In this document: positions 37,900 through 49,069 of the stretch, one piece after another | Position numbering within the stretch: position 1 is the first letter of the stretch | Layout of the letters: each line of letters begins with the position of its first letter | Origin: Dugong dugon | Taxonomy: Eukaryota; Chordata; Mammalia; Sirenia; Dugongidae | DNA: 64,000 nucleotides | Assembly (NCBI GenBank): GCA_030035585.1 | Contig: CM057482.1 | Location: forward strand, 11,209,001-11,273,000 | Reading direction: 5' to 3' | Translations under genes and position numbers: made by a program | The notes under the pieces: generated by a model | What the model saw: only the letters and a program-made list of their open reading frames with translations | Databases searched by the model: none | What the model was told of the DNA's origin: nothing

Positions 37900-38839
37900 G
37901 AAAACAGCCCCACTATTTACCAGTCTCAAACCCTAGAACCACTTAGGTCTTTTTTCTCTCACACATCATATCCAATCCACCTACAAAGTCTGTCAACTCT
38001 ACCTTCGAAACCTACCTTGAATCCCATCACAACTACTCTTGACCAAGGAATCACCTTTTTAATTTTTACCACTGCTGTTGTCTCCTAAGCAGTCTCTTGG
38101 CTTCTTATCTCTCAGCAGTCTACAGCCAGAGTGAGCCTTTTAGATGTAAATCAGATCACGTCACTTCTTGCTTAAAACTCTCAAATGGCTTCCTATTAGA
38201 TCAAGAATAAAATCCAAACTCCTTATTCTGGACCACAGAGCCCTATGTAATCAGATTCCTACAACATGTTATCATGTTTCCTACCACTCCTACCACATCT
38301 CCTTATCAGTCCTTCACTCTGCTCCAACATCACTGGCCTCCCTGACTTTTCTCAAACCTACCAAGCACACATCACACGACAGCCTTTATACTTCCTGCTT
38401 CCTGTGCTCATCACCTCATTTTATTCAGGTCTTGGCTCGAATGTCCCTTCCTCAGAGAGGTCTTACTAATCATCCTAACCAAAACAGCATCTCCTATGAC
38501 TCTCTATCCCCTTTATTCTTCAGACAACTTGTCACTCTCTGTCATAATATGCAATATTTGTTTGTCTTCCCACTTGAATATAAGCTCAGTGAGGGCAAGA
38601 ACTTTGTCTTCTTTGCCACTGTACTCCCAGTGCCTTGTATACAGTGGTAGTTCAGTAAGTATTGCTGAGTAAATAAATACATAATTTATTTAAAAGCTTT
38701 TTAAATAAAAGTAAAATGAGCTTTATGAATTAGACTATCTTCACATAATCTATGCAAATGAAGGAGAGTAACGTCATCGATAATTAAAAATAGTATATAA
38801 TCAAAACATTTAAAATTTAATGTCATTTACACAACTCTA

Positions 38840-39505
38840 CCACTACTACTGTGGACTGTAATAATCTCCCAAATTGTCTCCTTCCTTCCACCTTTGCTGC
38901 CTACTTCAGTCTCTTACCAGGTACAAGTGGGATCCTTTTAAAGCAAACATTAAGTCATGTTACTGCTCTGTTCAAAAACCTCAGTCTTACTCAGAATAAA
39001 AACCAAAGCCCTTAAAATCACCTAAAGGTTCTACGTAAACTGCCCCCTACTTCAATTTCTTTATTCTCCCTCTAACTTACTCTCCTCGAAGACCTACCAC
39101 TCTCCTTATTGTTCCCTAAACATGCCCGGAATGTTCTTTCCTCAAGGCCTCTTGCCCAAACTGTTCCCTCTATTTAGAACATCCTTCACCCATAACAGGT
39201 GAATGGTCAGTTCCCTTACTGTCTTCTCACTAAGGCCTACCCTGGCCACTCAGTTTCAGATTGCAACCCATTCGCCAGTACTCTCAATTCCTCTTTACCC
39301 TAATCTATGTTTTCTTTTTTACCACAGCATGTATCACTTTCTAACATACTTTACAATTTATTTATTTAATATTCATTACTTGGTGTCTACTTCTCCCACT
39401 CGGATAGAATATAAGCTATACATTCTATGTTGTCACTAGCACCTAACACAGTGCTTGGCACACTGTAGGTGCTCAGTAAAGTATACGCTGAATGAACAAA
39501 TCTCA
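38840..39505 (+). repeat. L2 LINE 3' region, sense
   Basis: 'catgttactgctctgttcaa', 'cttactcagaataaaaacca', 'cacagtgcttggcacactgt' and 'gctgaatgaacaaatc' give the L2 ORF end and tail. Confidence 0.8.
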
Positions 39506-39514
39506 GGACAGAGG

Positions 39515-40140
39515 GTTCCAGGCACAGGAAATGGCAAGTGCCAAGGTGCTAACAGGAGTATGCCTGGCATGTCCAAAGAGTTAAAAGGAGGCAATGTGAG
39601 CAGAAAAGTGTGAGCAAAGGAGATAAGGGGGCCAGATGATGCAGGGCCTTGTAAGATATTTTAAAGACTCTGGCTTTTATTCCGAGAGAAATTGAAAGCC
39701 ATTGGAGGGTTGTGAGCAGAAGAGTAGCATTATCTGACTTAAAGGTCACTCGGACAGCTGTGCTGAGAAGGGAGGGAAGGAGACAAGTGAGAAAGTGAGG
39801 AGACCAGTTAAGAGGCTACTAAAGTAATACAGGTAAAAAAATGATGATGGCCTGGGTAGCAGTGGGGGTGATGAAAATAGGTCACATTCTGCTTGTATTC
39901 TGAAAATAGAGAAAACAGGATTTCCTGTTTGATTGAATGTGAAGTCTAGAGATTCAAAGATGATTCCACGGTTTTAGGGTTGAGTAACCAGAAGAACGAC
40001 GCTCAACTGAGATGAGGAAGAATCGGGGGTAAAACAGGTTTTGGGGTAAAGAGGATTTCAGTTTTAGACAAATCAAGTTTGAGAAATATATTAGAAATTC
40101 AAGTTAAGAATCAAATGGAGCTAAGGTGAAAGGTCAGAAA
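39515..40140 (-). repeat. L2 LINE ORF region, antisense
   Basis: Reverse complement of L2 coding sequence: 'ggagggttgtgagcagaaga', 'accagttaagaggctactaa', 'gatgatggcctgggtagcag'. It abuts sense L2 on both sides. Confidence 0.78.
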
Positions 40141-40179
40141 TGGCTATGTAAACTTGGGAGTCCCTGACATGTGGGTGGT

Positions 40180-40525
40180 GACAGAGATAGCCACACAGCA
40201 CATTTCCTTACCTCCTTCAAGTGTTAGCTCATACGTCACTTTATCAGAGATGTCTTTTTTCAACACCTTATATGCAATAACAAGTCCTCCTCCACCCTGC
40301 CCAGCCCTCCCTACCACCCCATCTTGTATTTTTTTCCCCTCCATAGCATTTATTATCACCATTTGGCACATTATATATTTACTTGTTTATCATCTGCCTC
40401 CTAACACTAGAATTTAAATTCCATGATGGTAAGGACTTTGCTTTGCTCACGCTGAATCGGCAGCACCTAAAATGGTATCTGGTATATAGAAAATGCTTTA
40501 GTATTTGTCAAATGAATTAAAGTGA
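40180..40525 (+). repeat. L2 LINE 3' end, sense
   Basis: 'cttcaagtgttagctcatac', 'catagcatttattatcacca', 'gaatttaaattccatgatgg' fit the L2 tail. Confidence 0.75.
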
Positions 40526-40621
40526 GAGGATGTGTTCATACATACATGCACACATGTATGAACAAGTACATAAGAACAGATACATAGCACTGGGAACAAA
40601 TATATAGAGAAAATAAACTAC

Positions 40622-40643
40622 CACCACACCACCAGGGCTCCTT
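40622..40643 (-). mobile_element. AfroSINE head remnant
   Basis: Only 'ccacaccaccagggctcc' is left. Confidence 0.5.
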
Positions 40644-41047
40644 AAAACTAAGAAATATTTTTTTTACATATTAAGAGACTATTACAATAAACAGTCAGGT
40701 ACTTACCACCTAAATTTAACAAATGTTAACAATCTACCATATTTATTTCAGATCTTTTATTTCACAAAGAACTAAAAAAAGGACAGGTGTAGCTAAAGCC
40801 CCAGCTTCCATCCTTTTTCCTCTTCCTTAGTTAATCACTAGCCTAAAGTTAGTGCATTTCATTACCACGCATTTTTAAAATTTCTACTACATGAATATAC
40901 GTATCCATATATAATTGTTATGTGTACTTTTTAATTTTACATGGTGATACTGAATATGTCCTTTTGTGGCTTGCTTTTTTACTCATCAATATGTTTTTGA
41001 GAATTAACCACACTGACACAGCGTATTTCATTTCTTCACTGCAGAGT

Positions 41048-41217
41048 CAGCAAAAGAGAGGAAGACCCGCAATAACATGGACTGATGCAGCAGCTGCAAC
41101 AATGGGCTCAAGTAGAGCAACAACTGTGAGGATGGCGCAGGACTGGGCAGTTCTGTTGTACGCAGGGTCGCGATGAGTCAGAATCGACTTGATAGCACCT
41201 ACCGACAACAACTACTA
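41048..41217 (+). mobile_element. RTE (BovB-like) LINE 3' end
   Basis: 'aaaagagaggaagacccgca', 'gtgaggatggcgcaggact', 'tagcacctaccgacaacaac' equal the end of the larger RTE copy at 62650-62836. Confidence 0.85.
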
Positions 41218-41271
41218 CTGGATAGTATTCCATAAATGAATGAACCATAGTTTATCTATTCCCCCAGCCCT

Positions 41272-41424
41272 GGTGGTGTAGTGGTTAAAAGCCCAGCTGC
41301 TAACCAAAAGGCTGGCAGTTCAAATCCACCAGCTGCTCCTTGGAAACACTATGGGGTAGTTCTACTCTGTCCTATAGGGTGGCTATGAGTCGGAATGGAC
41401 TCAATGGCAACAGGTTTGGTTTCA
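41272..41424 (+). mobile_element. AfroSINE
   Basis: Near full-length: 'agccctggtggtgtagtggt' head, 'ggcagttcaaatccaccagc' B box, 'ggactcaatggcaacagg' tail. Confidence 0.9.
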
Positions 41425-41470
41425 TTAATAGATACTTTGTTTTTTCTCTCTTTTTTGCTATTATGAACAA

Positions 41471-41670
41471 TGCTGCAGTAACTTGGCTCCTTGTGCAAAA
41501 CTCTTCCTTGCTTTTTTAAACAGAGTAAAACATTTTAGTGAAATCAAGATCACTAGAATCATCATATGGATGCTGCAGTAACTTGGCTACTTGTGCAAAA
41601 CTCTTCCTTGCTTTTTTAAACAGGGTAAAACATTTTAGTGAAATCAAGATCACTAGAATCATCATATGGA
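41471..41670. repeat. 100-bp tandem duplication, 98% identical
   Basis: 41471-41570 and 41571-41670 differ at only two positions (c/a in 'ggctccttg', a/g in 'cagag'). Directly adjacent, with no spacer. Confidence 0.97.
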
Positions 41671-41980
41671 TATTTGGCTTTGCTATAAACTACTCTGCTT
41701 TTAAAATTCCTAAGATCTGCCTTTTTTTTTTTTAAGTTTTCTGACTCTCTCCTCTGTTTCAGGTTGTTTCTGCCACTTTTTGGTGTTACTGGTGTACCTG
41801 TTCTTTACAAGTCTTTCCCTCTATGTGCCTTCTTCTGCCTTTTAAATGTCATTTCTAATATGCTGTGAACTGAAGAAAACAGGTTAGTTTGTTAGAATAA
41901 TGTCGAAAAGAGGAGTAAGTTAGAAGAGGCGTGGTTCTGAAAGACTCAGTGAGTAAAGAACAAGCTTTCAGTGTCTGGAC

Positions 41981-42008
41981 TACTTTGAATGTTCTACTTT
42001 GAATGTTC
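41981..42008. repeat. 14-bp tandem repeat, two units
   Basis: tactttgaatgttc repeated exactly twice. The surrounding 41700-43070 shows nothing else recognisable. Confidence 0.85.
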
Positions 42009-43078
42009 AAAAGACTTTTTTGATCTTCTTTGTTGCTTCTCATGTAATCCTTTCAAGAATTACAAGAGAATTGTGTTTGCTAGATGACTCATTTCTGAAT
42101 AAGTGGTGCATTATACTTGGGGAAGGCCAGGTGACAGAGCAGTCACTTAAAGGTAAGGACTAAGATAGAACTGGGAAAACGTCTGCATTACAGAAAAGAC
42201 AGACAAGTTATATAATGATTTTCATGTAAGTCAGTCAGGTGTCTAAATATGAATTATTTTTCTACTTTGGCTTCTCTGATACTTAGCTCACACACATTTT
42301 ACTAAATTCTCAATTGTATGTACTTAGAAAATCTGGTAAACAGCAGTTAGAAAAGATACCACGGTAAGCACTACATGATCATTTTTTAAAAAATCCTTTT
42401 TCAAGAAAAGGCAATATCCTAAAGAATCAAAATCATAAGAAATTTCTGTTTTTTTACTTTAGGTATCTGTCAGTCTTCCAAAAATATCTTCTAAATTGAA
42501 CAGCTAAAAGCATAAGTGCATCAAACTAAAATGAAAGAGAAGAGTATTCAAACATCTCTCCTATTTAAATAACACAGCATATAGAAAATAGTATGTCTGG
42601 ACATTTGGAAATATCTGAACAAAAAGCAAACATTTACGAACTTTTATTTTAAAAAAGTTTAATGGATTATATTCTAGTTGAGATTATAGCCTCAGGAAAT
42701 CTTCTCTTGATGCAAAAATATTAAAACATTTATAAAAATAAAATCTCAACACAGCAATGAGCATAATTTAATATCCTAAGCAAGATTTAATATACTAATC
42801 TTCTGGAGACACATTTTTTAAAAAGCCATATGGATGTATAAAAGTCAAGTGGATGTTATAAATGTTGGCAAACTTGAATTTTATCAGATGGATAGGAGAT
42901 TTATAAAGGATTCTTCAGCTCTCAATAAGTCAAATTTTTAAAGATAACAACAACCAAAAAAACCTTCAATAATAACCTTAGTGATCATAAACAGGGAAAT
43001 ACATGACCATTTGGATATGGCAGAAACCAAAAGGAATATTCTAAAATGAAAAACAGGGACTTACAGACACAGTAGGAG

Positions 43079-43288
43079 TTCCTGGGTGGTGCAGATGGTT
43101 AAGTGCTTGACCACTAACCAAAAGGTTAGCAGTTCAAACCCATCCAGAGGTGCCTCAAAAAAAAGGCCTGTTGATCTGCTTCCAAAAAGTCACAGACCTG
43201 AAAACTCTGCGGAGAGCAGTTAAATTCTGACACACACGGGGTCACTATGAGTTGGAATTAATTTGACAGCAACTGTTTTTGTTTTTTA
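43079..43288 (+). mobile_element. AfroSINE, long-middle variant
   Basis: Sense copy of the variant with the extra block ('ggcctgttgatctgcttcca', 'gcggagagcagttaaatt'). Tail 'ttgacagcaactgtttttg'. Confidence 0.85.
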
Positions 43289-43679
43289 GTGACACAGTAA
43301 AAATTATGGGGATCTGTAGAAAAAGAGCCATGGATATAAAAAGTACAAGAGTGGTTTCCAAATTTTTTCATATACAAGGTTCAGCAAGAAAGAAAGTAGG
43401 AGGAGTCACTGTTTTAAAATTACTTTAAACTTCTATCAATAGTCAAACTATCCACATTGTGATTTACACCATGGCAAAAATTTACTTTCAGATACCTCCC
43501 TCCTTCCCTCAGAATTAAGTACATGATTTAATTATTTGTTTTGTTAACAACTCTTCTTTTCTAAATAAATTTGCTATATCAAATAGTGACATTCTTAAAA
43601 AGTTGGAAAATAAGAGCTATTTGGATAGAGTTTAGGGAAAAAAAAAAAAAACCTCTCAATGGGAGTTAAAAAACTCAGT

Positions 43680-43825
43680 TGATGGTCCCAATTTTGCCAA
43701 GAATTAGCTGTGTTAATCAAAGCCAAGTCACTTAATATACCTGGACTACACATCCTTAACTACAAATGAGTCTTTTGGACCAAATGGCCACTCTAAGCTC
43801 CCTGTCAGCTCTAAAATATTATGAT
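43680..43825 (+). repeat. MIR-like SINE fragment
   Basis: 'gccaagtcacttaatatacc', 'aaatggccactctaagctcc' fit MIR/MIR3 order. Confidence 0.6.
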
Positions 43826-44464
43826 TCTATTCTAAATCAATCAAAGTTCAAATTATTTAAGGATTTTGGGCTAAAATTTGAAGGCTGAATAATTCTTAAG
43901 AACTATTTCCCTAAGCTTTATGGGAGGTAGGGAAGTGGAGATATTTTTTTCCACAGGTCAAAGTTGTAAGCCTAGTACAAAATCATGTATGAACTTTGAG
44001 GAAAGATTCCACATACATTTCCTCGTGTCTAATAGATCAGCTTTTTTTTTATGGTTCAGAAACCCTGTAGATGGCTTTCATTCAAGCTACCGAATCTTCC
44101 AAACCAAGAATATACTGCTGGGATTATCCACACAGCAGTAATTTAGTCCCAACTGCTTCCTGTTTCCTTATATATACACCGAACAAATGTAAAAACAAGT
44201 TTCCTAGATTCTATGTCTCCTTTGGTTTTTAAAAAAGAGAGAAAATAAGTTATTATACATCCACTCCCAAGATACAAATTTGTCTTTATTATCTTACAGT
44301 CAATGGAAACAAAGAATGTTAATAAACTACAATCCATTGCAAGTTGAAATTTAACGGTTTACTGCCAAGATCAAGGAACATTCTCTATATTCAGATCTGA
44401 TACTAGACTAAAGAAAAAGAAAATAATCATTTAAGAGGCTTTTATTCCTCTAAATGTTTCTTTG

Positions 44465-44630
44465 GAGCCCTGGTGGCTCGGTGGTTAAAAGTTCGGCTGC
44501 TAACCAAAAGGCTGGCAGTTCAATTCTACCAGCCATTCCTTGGAAACCCCACGGGGCAGTTCTACTCGTTCCTATAGGGTTGCTATGAATCAGAATCAAC
44601 ACAATGACAATGGGCTTCAACAGTTTCAAT
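44465..44630 (+). mobile_element. AfroSINE
   Basis: 'agccctggtggctcggtggt' head through 'cacaatgacaatgggctt' tail. Confidence 0.9.
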
Positions 44631-44759
44631 GTTTATTTAAAAAACTTAGCAGAAGTTTAAACAATAGTCAAAAGAACTCTTCCCCAGACATTAAATACAC
44701 ACAAAAAAGGCACTAGTAAAGTAGGGTAGAGTTAACCAATAGCTAACACTTACATGGGG

Positions 44760-45087
44760 GCATTGGTGATTCATTGGTAGAATTCTTGCCTTCCACATGA
44801 GAGACTAGGGTGTGATTCCCAGCCAATGCACCTCGTGCACAGCCACCATCTGTCTGTCAGTGGATGCTTGAGTGTCGCTATGATTCTAAACAGGTTTCAG
44901 TGGAGATTCCAGACTAAGATGGACTAGGAAGAAAGGCCTGGTGATTTACTTTGAAAATCAGCCAATGAAAACCCTACAGATCACAACGGTCCAATCCACA
45001 ACTGATCATGGAAATAGTGCAGGACAAAGTAGCACTGTATTCCATTGTGCACGGGGTCACCATGACTTGTGGGGCGCTAACAACAAC
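44760..45087 (+). mobile_element. tRNA-Gly-headed SINE with RTE-like tail
   Basis: 44760-44832 aligns end to end with tRNA-Gly, with a perfect 7-bp acceptor stem (gcattgg / ccaatgc) and an anticodon-loop TCC. The body then runs through 'gtttcagtggagattccaga' to a tail 'cacggggtcaccatgact ... gctaacaacaac', like the RTE end. A second copy lies at 53219-53551. Not a functional tRNA gene: the anticodon stem is mispaired and the transcript continues into the SINE body. Confidence 0.85.
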
Positions 45088-45088
45088 G

Positions 45089-45835
45089 CTTATACAGTAC
45101 TTACTGTGTGTCAGGTACTGTTCTAAATTCTTTATAAATATTAATTCATTTAATCTTCACAAAAAGCCTGTGAAATAAAGTACTACTTGATCTTCATTTC
45201 GCGAATGAAGACACTGAGGTTCAAAGAGTCAAGGAACTTGTGGAAGGGGACAGTTTGAGCACAACCTGCCACCTTACCTTGAAACCCACAAATGAACCTT
45301 GTGTTTAGGATCAGCTATGTCAATCTGATGTCTTAGATGGGATGAGAGTGTGGGATGACTCCCTTTCCCAGGGCATCTTGACCCAAAACGCATCCCATAG
45401 CAGCTGGTGGACTATGAGCACATCCCTCCCCTCTGGCTCTGAGCACATCAACATTCTCAGGAACTGTTTATCTAAGTGTGTGCATTATATGGCACCTGGC
45501 CAACCCCATGTCTGTATCTGTTCCCGGTGGAGACAGAACAAGGTCCTTCAACTGCAACATGAGAGAGCTGTATGCAGACCACTAGCCCTGATTTGGCTGT
45601 GGGGAGTAACCTGCTGGCCACAGGGGTCTGGTGGCCATAACTGAAGCTGACCTTGCTCTGCCTCTTCTCTGTGTGAGTAAAGTGTTGTTCTATCTAATGT
45701 CTGTGTGTAAGTCTCGCTTTTGTTGGCGACCCCAGACCTTGGCTCAACAGGACTTGTCCAGGACACATATCTGAGATTCAAACCCAGGCAGTATTTAGTG
45801 GCAGTCCATGCTCTTAATCACTATGCTACAGTGTC
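45089..45835 (-). repeat. MIR SINE, antisense, split by an LTR-like insertion
   Basis: 45089-45240 ('ctgtgtgtcaggtactgttc', 'gaagacactgaggttcaaag') continues at 45772-45835 ('attcaaacccaggcagtatt', 'catgctcttaatcactatgc'). The two halves join to one MIR. Confidence 0.82.
45245..45770 (+). mobile_element. Probable solo LTR of an endogenous retrovirus
   Basis: About 520 bp inserted in a MIR. Near its 3' end: 'gagtaaagtgttgttctatc' (polyadenylation-like), then 'gtctcgcttttgttggcgac', typical of a retroviral U5. No internal region. Orientation is inferred from this U5-like end; the borders are approximate and no clean target duplication could be set. Confidence 0.6.
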
Positions 45836-46207
45836 TCTTTATTGTTTCTAATGGAGAATAAATGCTCTCTGACAATACTGGAACCAGTGTTTCAGGATAA
45901 AGAAAAACAGAAACTCTTATCTCTGGGGTTTGCTTCAATGCCATAAGTCTACCTACAAAATCTTGATTAACTGATGAGACCTAGGAATGGTTCTAATGAC
46001 AATATCAATTTACTCTGAATTCAAAACCAACACATCTACAAAAGAAATGGAAAACTCACAAATGGGAAAATATCAAGTTATCTATAAGCTTATATAGTCT
46101 TGGTAAAATACCCAACCAAATCTGAAATGGTGTGTTAAGCTGAGCATTATATCATACTTCTTCATATTTTTAAAGAGTTGTTTAAAAAAAGAATATGTGA
46201 CAAAAAC

Positions 46208-46270
46208 TGCATGTGGCCCACAAAACCTAATTTATTATCTAACACTTTACAGAAAAAGTGTGCCACACCT
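46208..46270 (+). mobile_element. hAT-type transposon 3' remnant
   Basis: 'ggcccacaaaacctaattta ... actttacagaaaaagtgtgcc' matches the end of the element at 27955-28162. Confidence 0.55.
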
Positions 46271-46274
46271 CTGA

Positions 46275-47250
46275 ATTAGGAATCTGTTGCAATAGTCCTA
46301 TTAAGAGATGATTATGGCTTGGACCAGGATGGTGGTAATGGAGGGATTGAGAAATGGTTCAAATACAAGATATGCTTTGAAGTTAAAGTCAATAGGATTT
46401 ACAGAAGGACTGACTGAAAAGTAGAAGAGAAACTTTAAGGATTAAGCCAAGGTTTTTTTAGCTTGTGTAACCAGAAGGGTAGAATTTCCAATTACTGGCC
46501 TAAGAGTCAGAAGCTGGTTTGGAGAAAAACATCTGAAGTTCCATTTCCGACATGTTAAATTTGAAATGCCCTATTAGATAAGCTATCCAAGAAGAGAAGA
46601 TGAAGTGGAAGCTGTACATACGAGAGGTCTAGGCTAGACACACAAATTTAGGAGTCTTCCAATATACAGCTAGTATAAATGATTAAATCACCAAGGGAGG
46701 GAGTTTATGCAGTGAAGAGAAATGGTCTGAAGACTAAACCCTGGGCACTCCATTATGTCAAAGTTAGGGATACAAGAAATGATCAGCAAAGGCAAAGAGG
46801 GAATGGCTGGCGAGGTGGGAGGAAAAAAGAGAGAGTACATAGGAAGAGAATACACCTCTCTTCTTGCCACTGTTCGAAGAAAGAAGAAGTGATCATCTGT
46901 ATCAAAATCTGCTAAAAACTAAGGCTCCGAACTGATCATTAGATTCAACAAGAGCAATCTTGGTGGAACGATGGATACAAAAAAGCCTGAATGAAAAGGT
47001 CAAAGTGAGGAAGGGGACAGAATACAGTCGACTGTTTTGAGAAGTTCTGTTATTAAGGTCAACAATGAAATGGGGCAAGAGATGGAAGAGGATGTGGGAT
47101 CAAAAAGTTTTGTAAAGATGAGAGATACTGTAAAGTGTTTTACATGCTGGAGGAAATAATCAGATACAGAAGGAAATGCAGATGATTCAAAACAAGCAGG
47201 CATGCTGAAACCATGTCCTCGAATAGGCAAGTGTATGGTATAGGATCTAG
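46275..47250 (-). repeat. L2-like LINE, antisense, decayed
   Basis: 'gcttggaccaggatggtggt', 'aggatttacagaaggactg', 'gaagactaaaccctgggcac' fit antisense L2 coding sequence. The 60-85 codon frames here are repeat-derived. Confidence 0.65.
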
Positions 47251-47528
47251 TGCACAAGTAAAGGGGTTAGCCTTGACTAGTGCATTGCTTTTGCAGTAAG
47301 GAGGGAAAAGTTATTTTTTTATTTAAAAAAAAAAAAAAGAAAGCTTTTTGCACAGCTCCTTTTGAAAGTACAACCAAAGCACTTTCCTAAAAATAAAATA
47401 TTCAACACCATTAAAAATGTATTCTTCAAGTCGGTAATTACGCTATGCTGTTTCCAAACTAAGATTTATTTAAAAGTATGCTTTTTTCATCAGTGGCTTA
47501 ATTATATCAGTGCAAAAGAATCACTTAC

Positions 47529-47778
47529 CATACTATTATTGAGATTCTTGTCGACTTTGCAGAATGTGTGTGGTGGACTTTCTCCTTTACTGGGTATAAT
47601 AATACATATGTCTGTGACAGCCAGTGTATCCTGAGTCATGTTTTCAGAGGCTCTTCGGTAAGTGATATAAATTCTTTGTGATGAGGTATTGCCACTAATA
47701 TTTGCAGGGCGTCCATAAGGAGTACTCTGTATAATTTCACAACCCTGTTTCAATCTTTCTTTCCAGTCATATAAAACC
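47529..47778 (-). CDS. DENND4A: DENND4A coding exon 2 (MABP middle lobe)
   Basis: 250 bp, completing codon 104 and coding through residue 187. It opens with [16 protein letters not shown] and contains [15 protein letters not shown], the second MABP strand repeat, and a [11 protein letters not shown] loop. Acceptor is T-rich ttttttag; donor is GTAAGT directly after an ATG codon. The intron to exon 1 is about 2.4 kb and the intron to exon 3 about 12 kb. Confidence 0.95.
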
Positions 47779-48575
47779 CTAAAAAATAAATTTAAAAATA
47801 TAAAAATACAAATACACAAAGCACCCTCAAATATGAAAAGTAATATCCTCAGGCAGCATGAACTGATCCTGAATGTAGCAAGTGTGATACTTCAATCTGA
47901 TTATAAGTTGGAACTGCACAGTCCTGTATAATATTAAAGAACAACTTTTCTGTTGGGAAAAAAAAAATAATGTAAGAACAAATTCAGATTAACCTTTGTG
48001 TTTTTTAATATAAACCACAGAATGGCAACAATCAGATACAAAGGTACTTGCTTTAGTGCTCTATTTAATAAAACTGCTTTTTTTTTTTAAATCTCTAAAA
48101 CCAAGTATCTTCTTTATAAAAAGCTACTTTGCATTTTGGCCAAGTTTAAAATGTTGCCTAAATACTGTACTTAAAGCACTTGGGGAAATCAAGAAAACGT
48201 CATACTTGAACAATATTAGTTTGTTTCCTCACAGAATTTACTCACTTGTAATTTAATGCTAAGCGTCGGCATTAATCAAAGATTTTTTTAAAGCCTCTAC
48301 TATATTAAACCTGTTTCTGAATTTGCTATAAAAATTGTTATGCAGGCAATGTCCTCAACATCCATCAATATTCCCTTATATAATAAAATCCCATTATGCA
48401 AATAAAATTTAATGCCAGGAATTAGTCAAATTCTTTCCTTCTAATGTATTTTTGAAGTTCTCATTTTGTCCTGGCCACCAGCAAAGTTTTTTTTAACTTG
48501 CAATATTTGATTTTGAAAATTTAGAGCTAAATTTGATGCTTAATCATTGCAACTATGCTTATCCTAAAACTAGTT
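47779..48575. other. Intron 1 segment, nothing recognised
   Basis: AT-rich intronic DNA between exon 2 and the AfroSINE. Confidence 0.4.
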
Positions 48576-48579
48576 AAAT

Positions 48580-48758
48580 AATTCCAACTCATGGCAACTC
48601 TGTGTGTGCCAGAGTAGCACTGTGCTCCACAGAGTTTTCAATGGTTGATTTTTCAGAAGTAGACCACCAGGTCTTTCTTCCAAGGCGCCTATGGATGGGC
48701 TTCAATCTCCAATCTTTTGGTTAGCAGCAGAGTGCATTAACCGTTTGCACCACCCATG
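48580..48758 (-). mobile_element. AfroSINE, long-middle variant
   Basis: Reverse-oriented; contains 'gttttcaatggttgattttt' and 'tcttccaaggcgcctatgg', and ends 'tttgcaccaccca'. Confidence 0.85.
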
Positions 48759-48849
48759 TTTACCCTGATGTTAGCTTAATGGCTTACTCCTCCTTTTGAT
48801 CCTATTTCTCTCTCTCTCTATGTGCGGTCTAATCTTTAAAAAAAAAGGG

Positions 48850-49065
48850 CACAAAAACACAGAGAAGTTAGACACATCTAAATTCAAATTCCTGTGACTG
48901 TTTATGAGTTGCATTCCCTTAGGCAGTTAGTCAGCCTCTCTGGGCCTTATTACTTACTACTCAACTATAAAATTTAAAAACTCTAACTCATAGGGTCTTG
49001 AGGAATTAGATGAGAATGGGAACGTCTCCAAAATAAACAGTGCCTGGCACACATCTGCTCAACTA
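48850..49065 (+). repeat. MIR SINE
   Basis: 'ttaggcagttagtcagcctc', 'agggtcttgaggaattagat', 'acagtgcctggcacacat'. Confidence 0.75.
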
Positions 49066-49069
49066 AAAA

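Larger units (their letters stand above)
35760..38680 (+). mobile_element. L2 LINE (ORF2 end and 3' tail), split by two L1 tails
   Basis: About 35890-36405 and 37900-38680 are consecutive parts of one L2: 'catatccaactgcctactcg' before the break, 'catatccaatccacctacaa', 'tcagatcacgtcacttcttg' and 'tataagctcagtgagggcaa' after it. The interruption at 36406-37899 is made of two L1 3' ends. No intact frame remains; the 160-codon frame at 38168-38650 is a chance product of this element. Confidence 0.85.
40680..41700 (-). mobile_element. Old L1M-type 3' region, antisense, with insertions
   Basis: 'ggatagtattccataaatga' and 'tgctattatgaacaatgctg' are typical antisense L1 phrases. The element is split by an RTE tail (41048-41217) and an AfroSINE (41272-41424), and includes a 100-bp tandem duplication. 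Confidence 0.65.

Noticed and set aside
38168-38650. 160-codon open frame, the longest in the window
   Set aside because: It coincides with the L2 LINE tail in the wrong frame for L2 ORF2 and has no recognisable domain.
44760-44832. tRNA-Gly gene
   Set aside because: Anticodon stem is mispaired and the sequence continues into a SINE body with an RTE tail; it is the SINE head.
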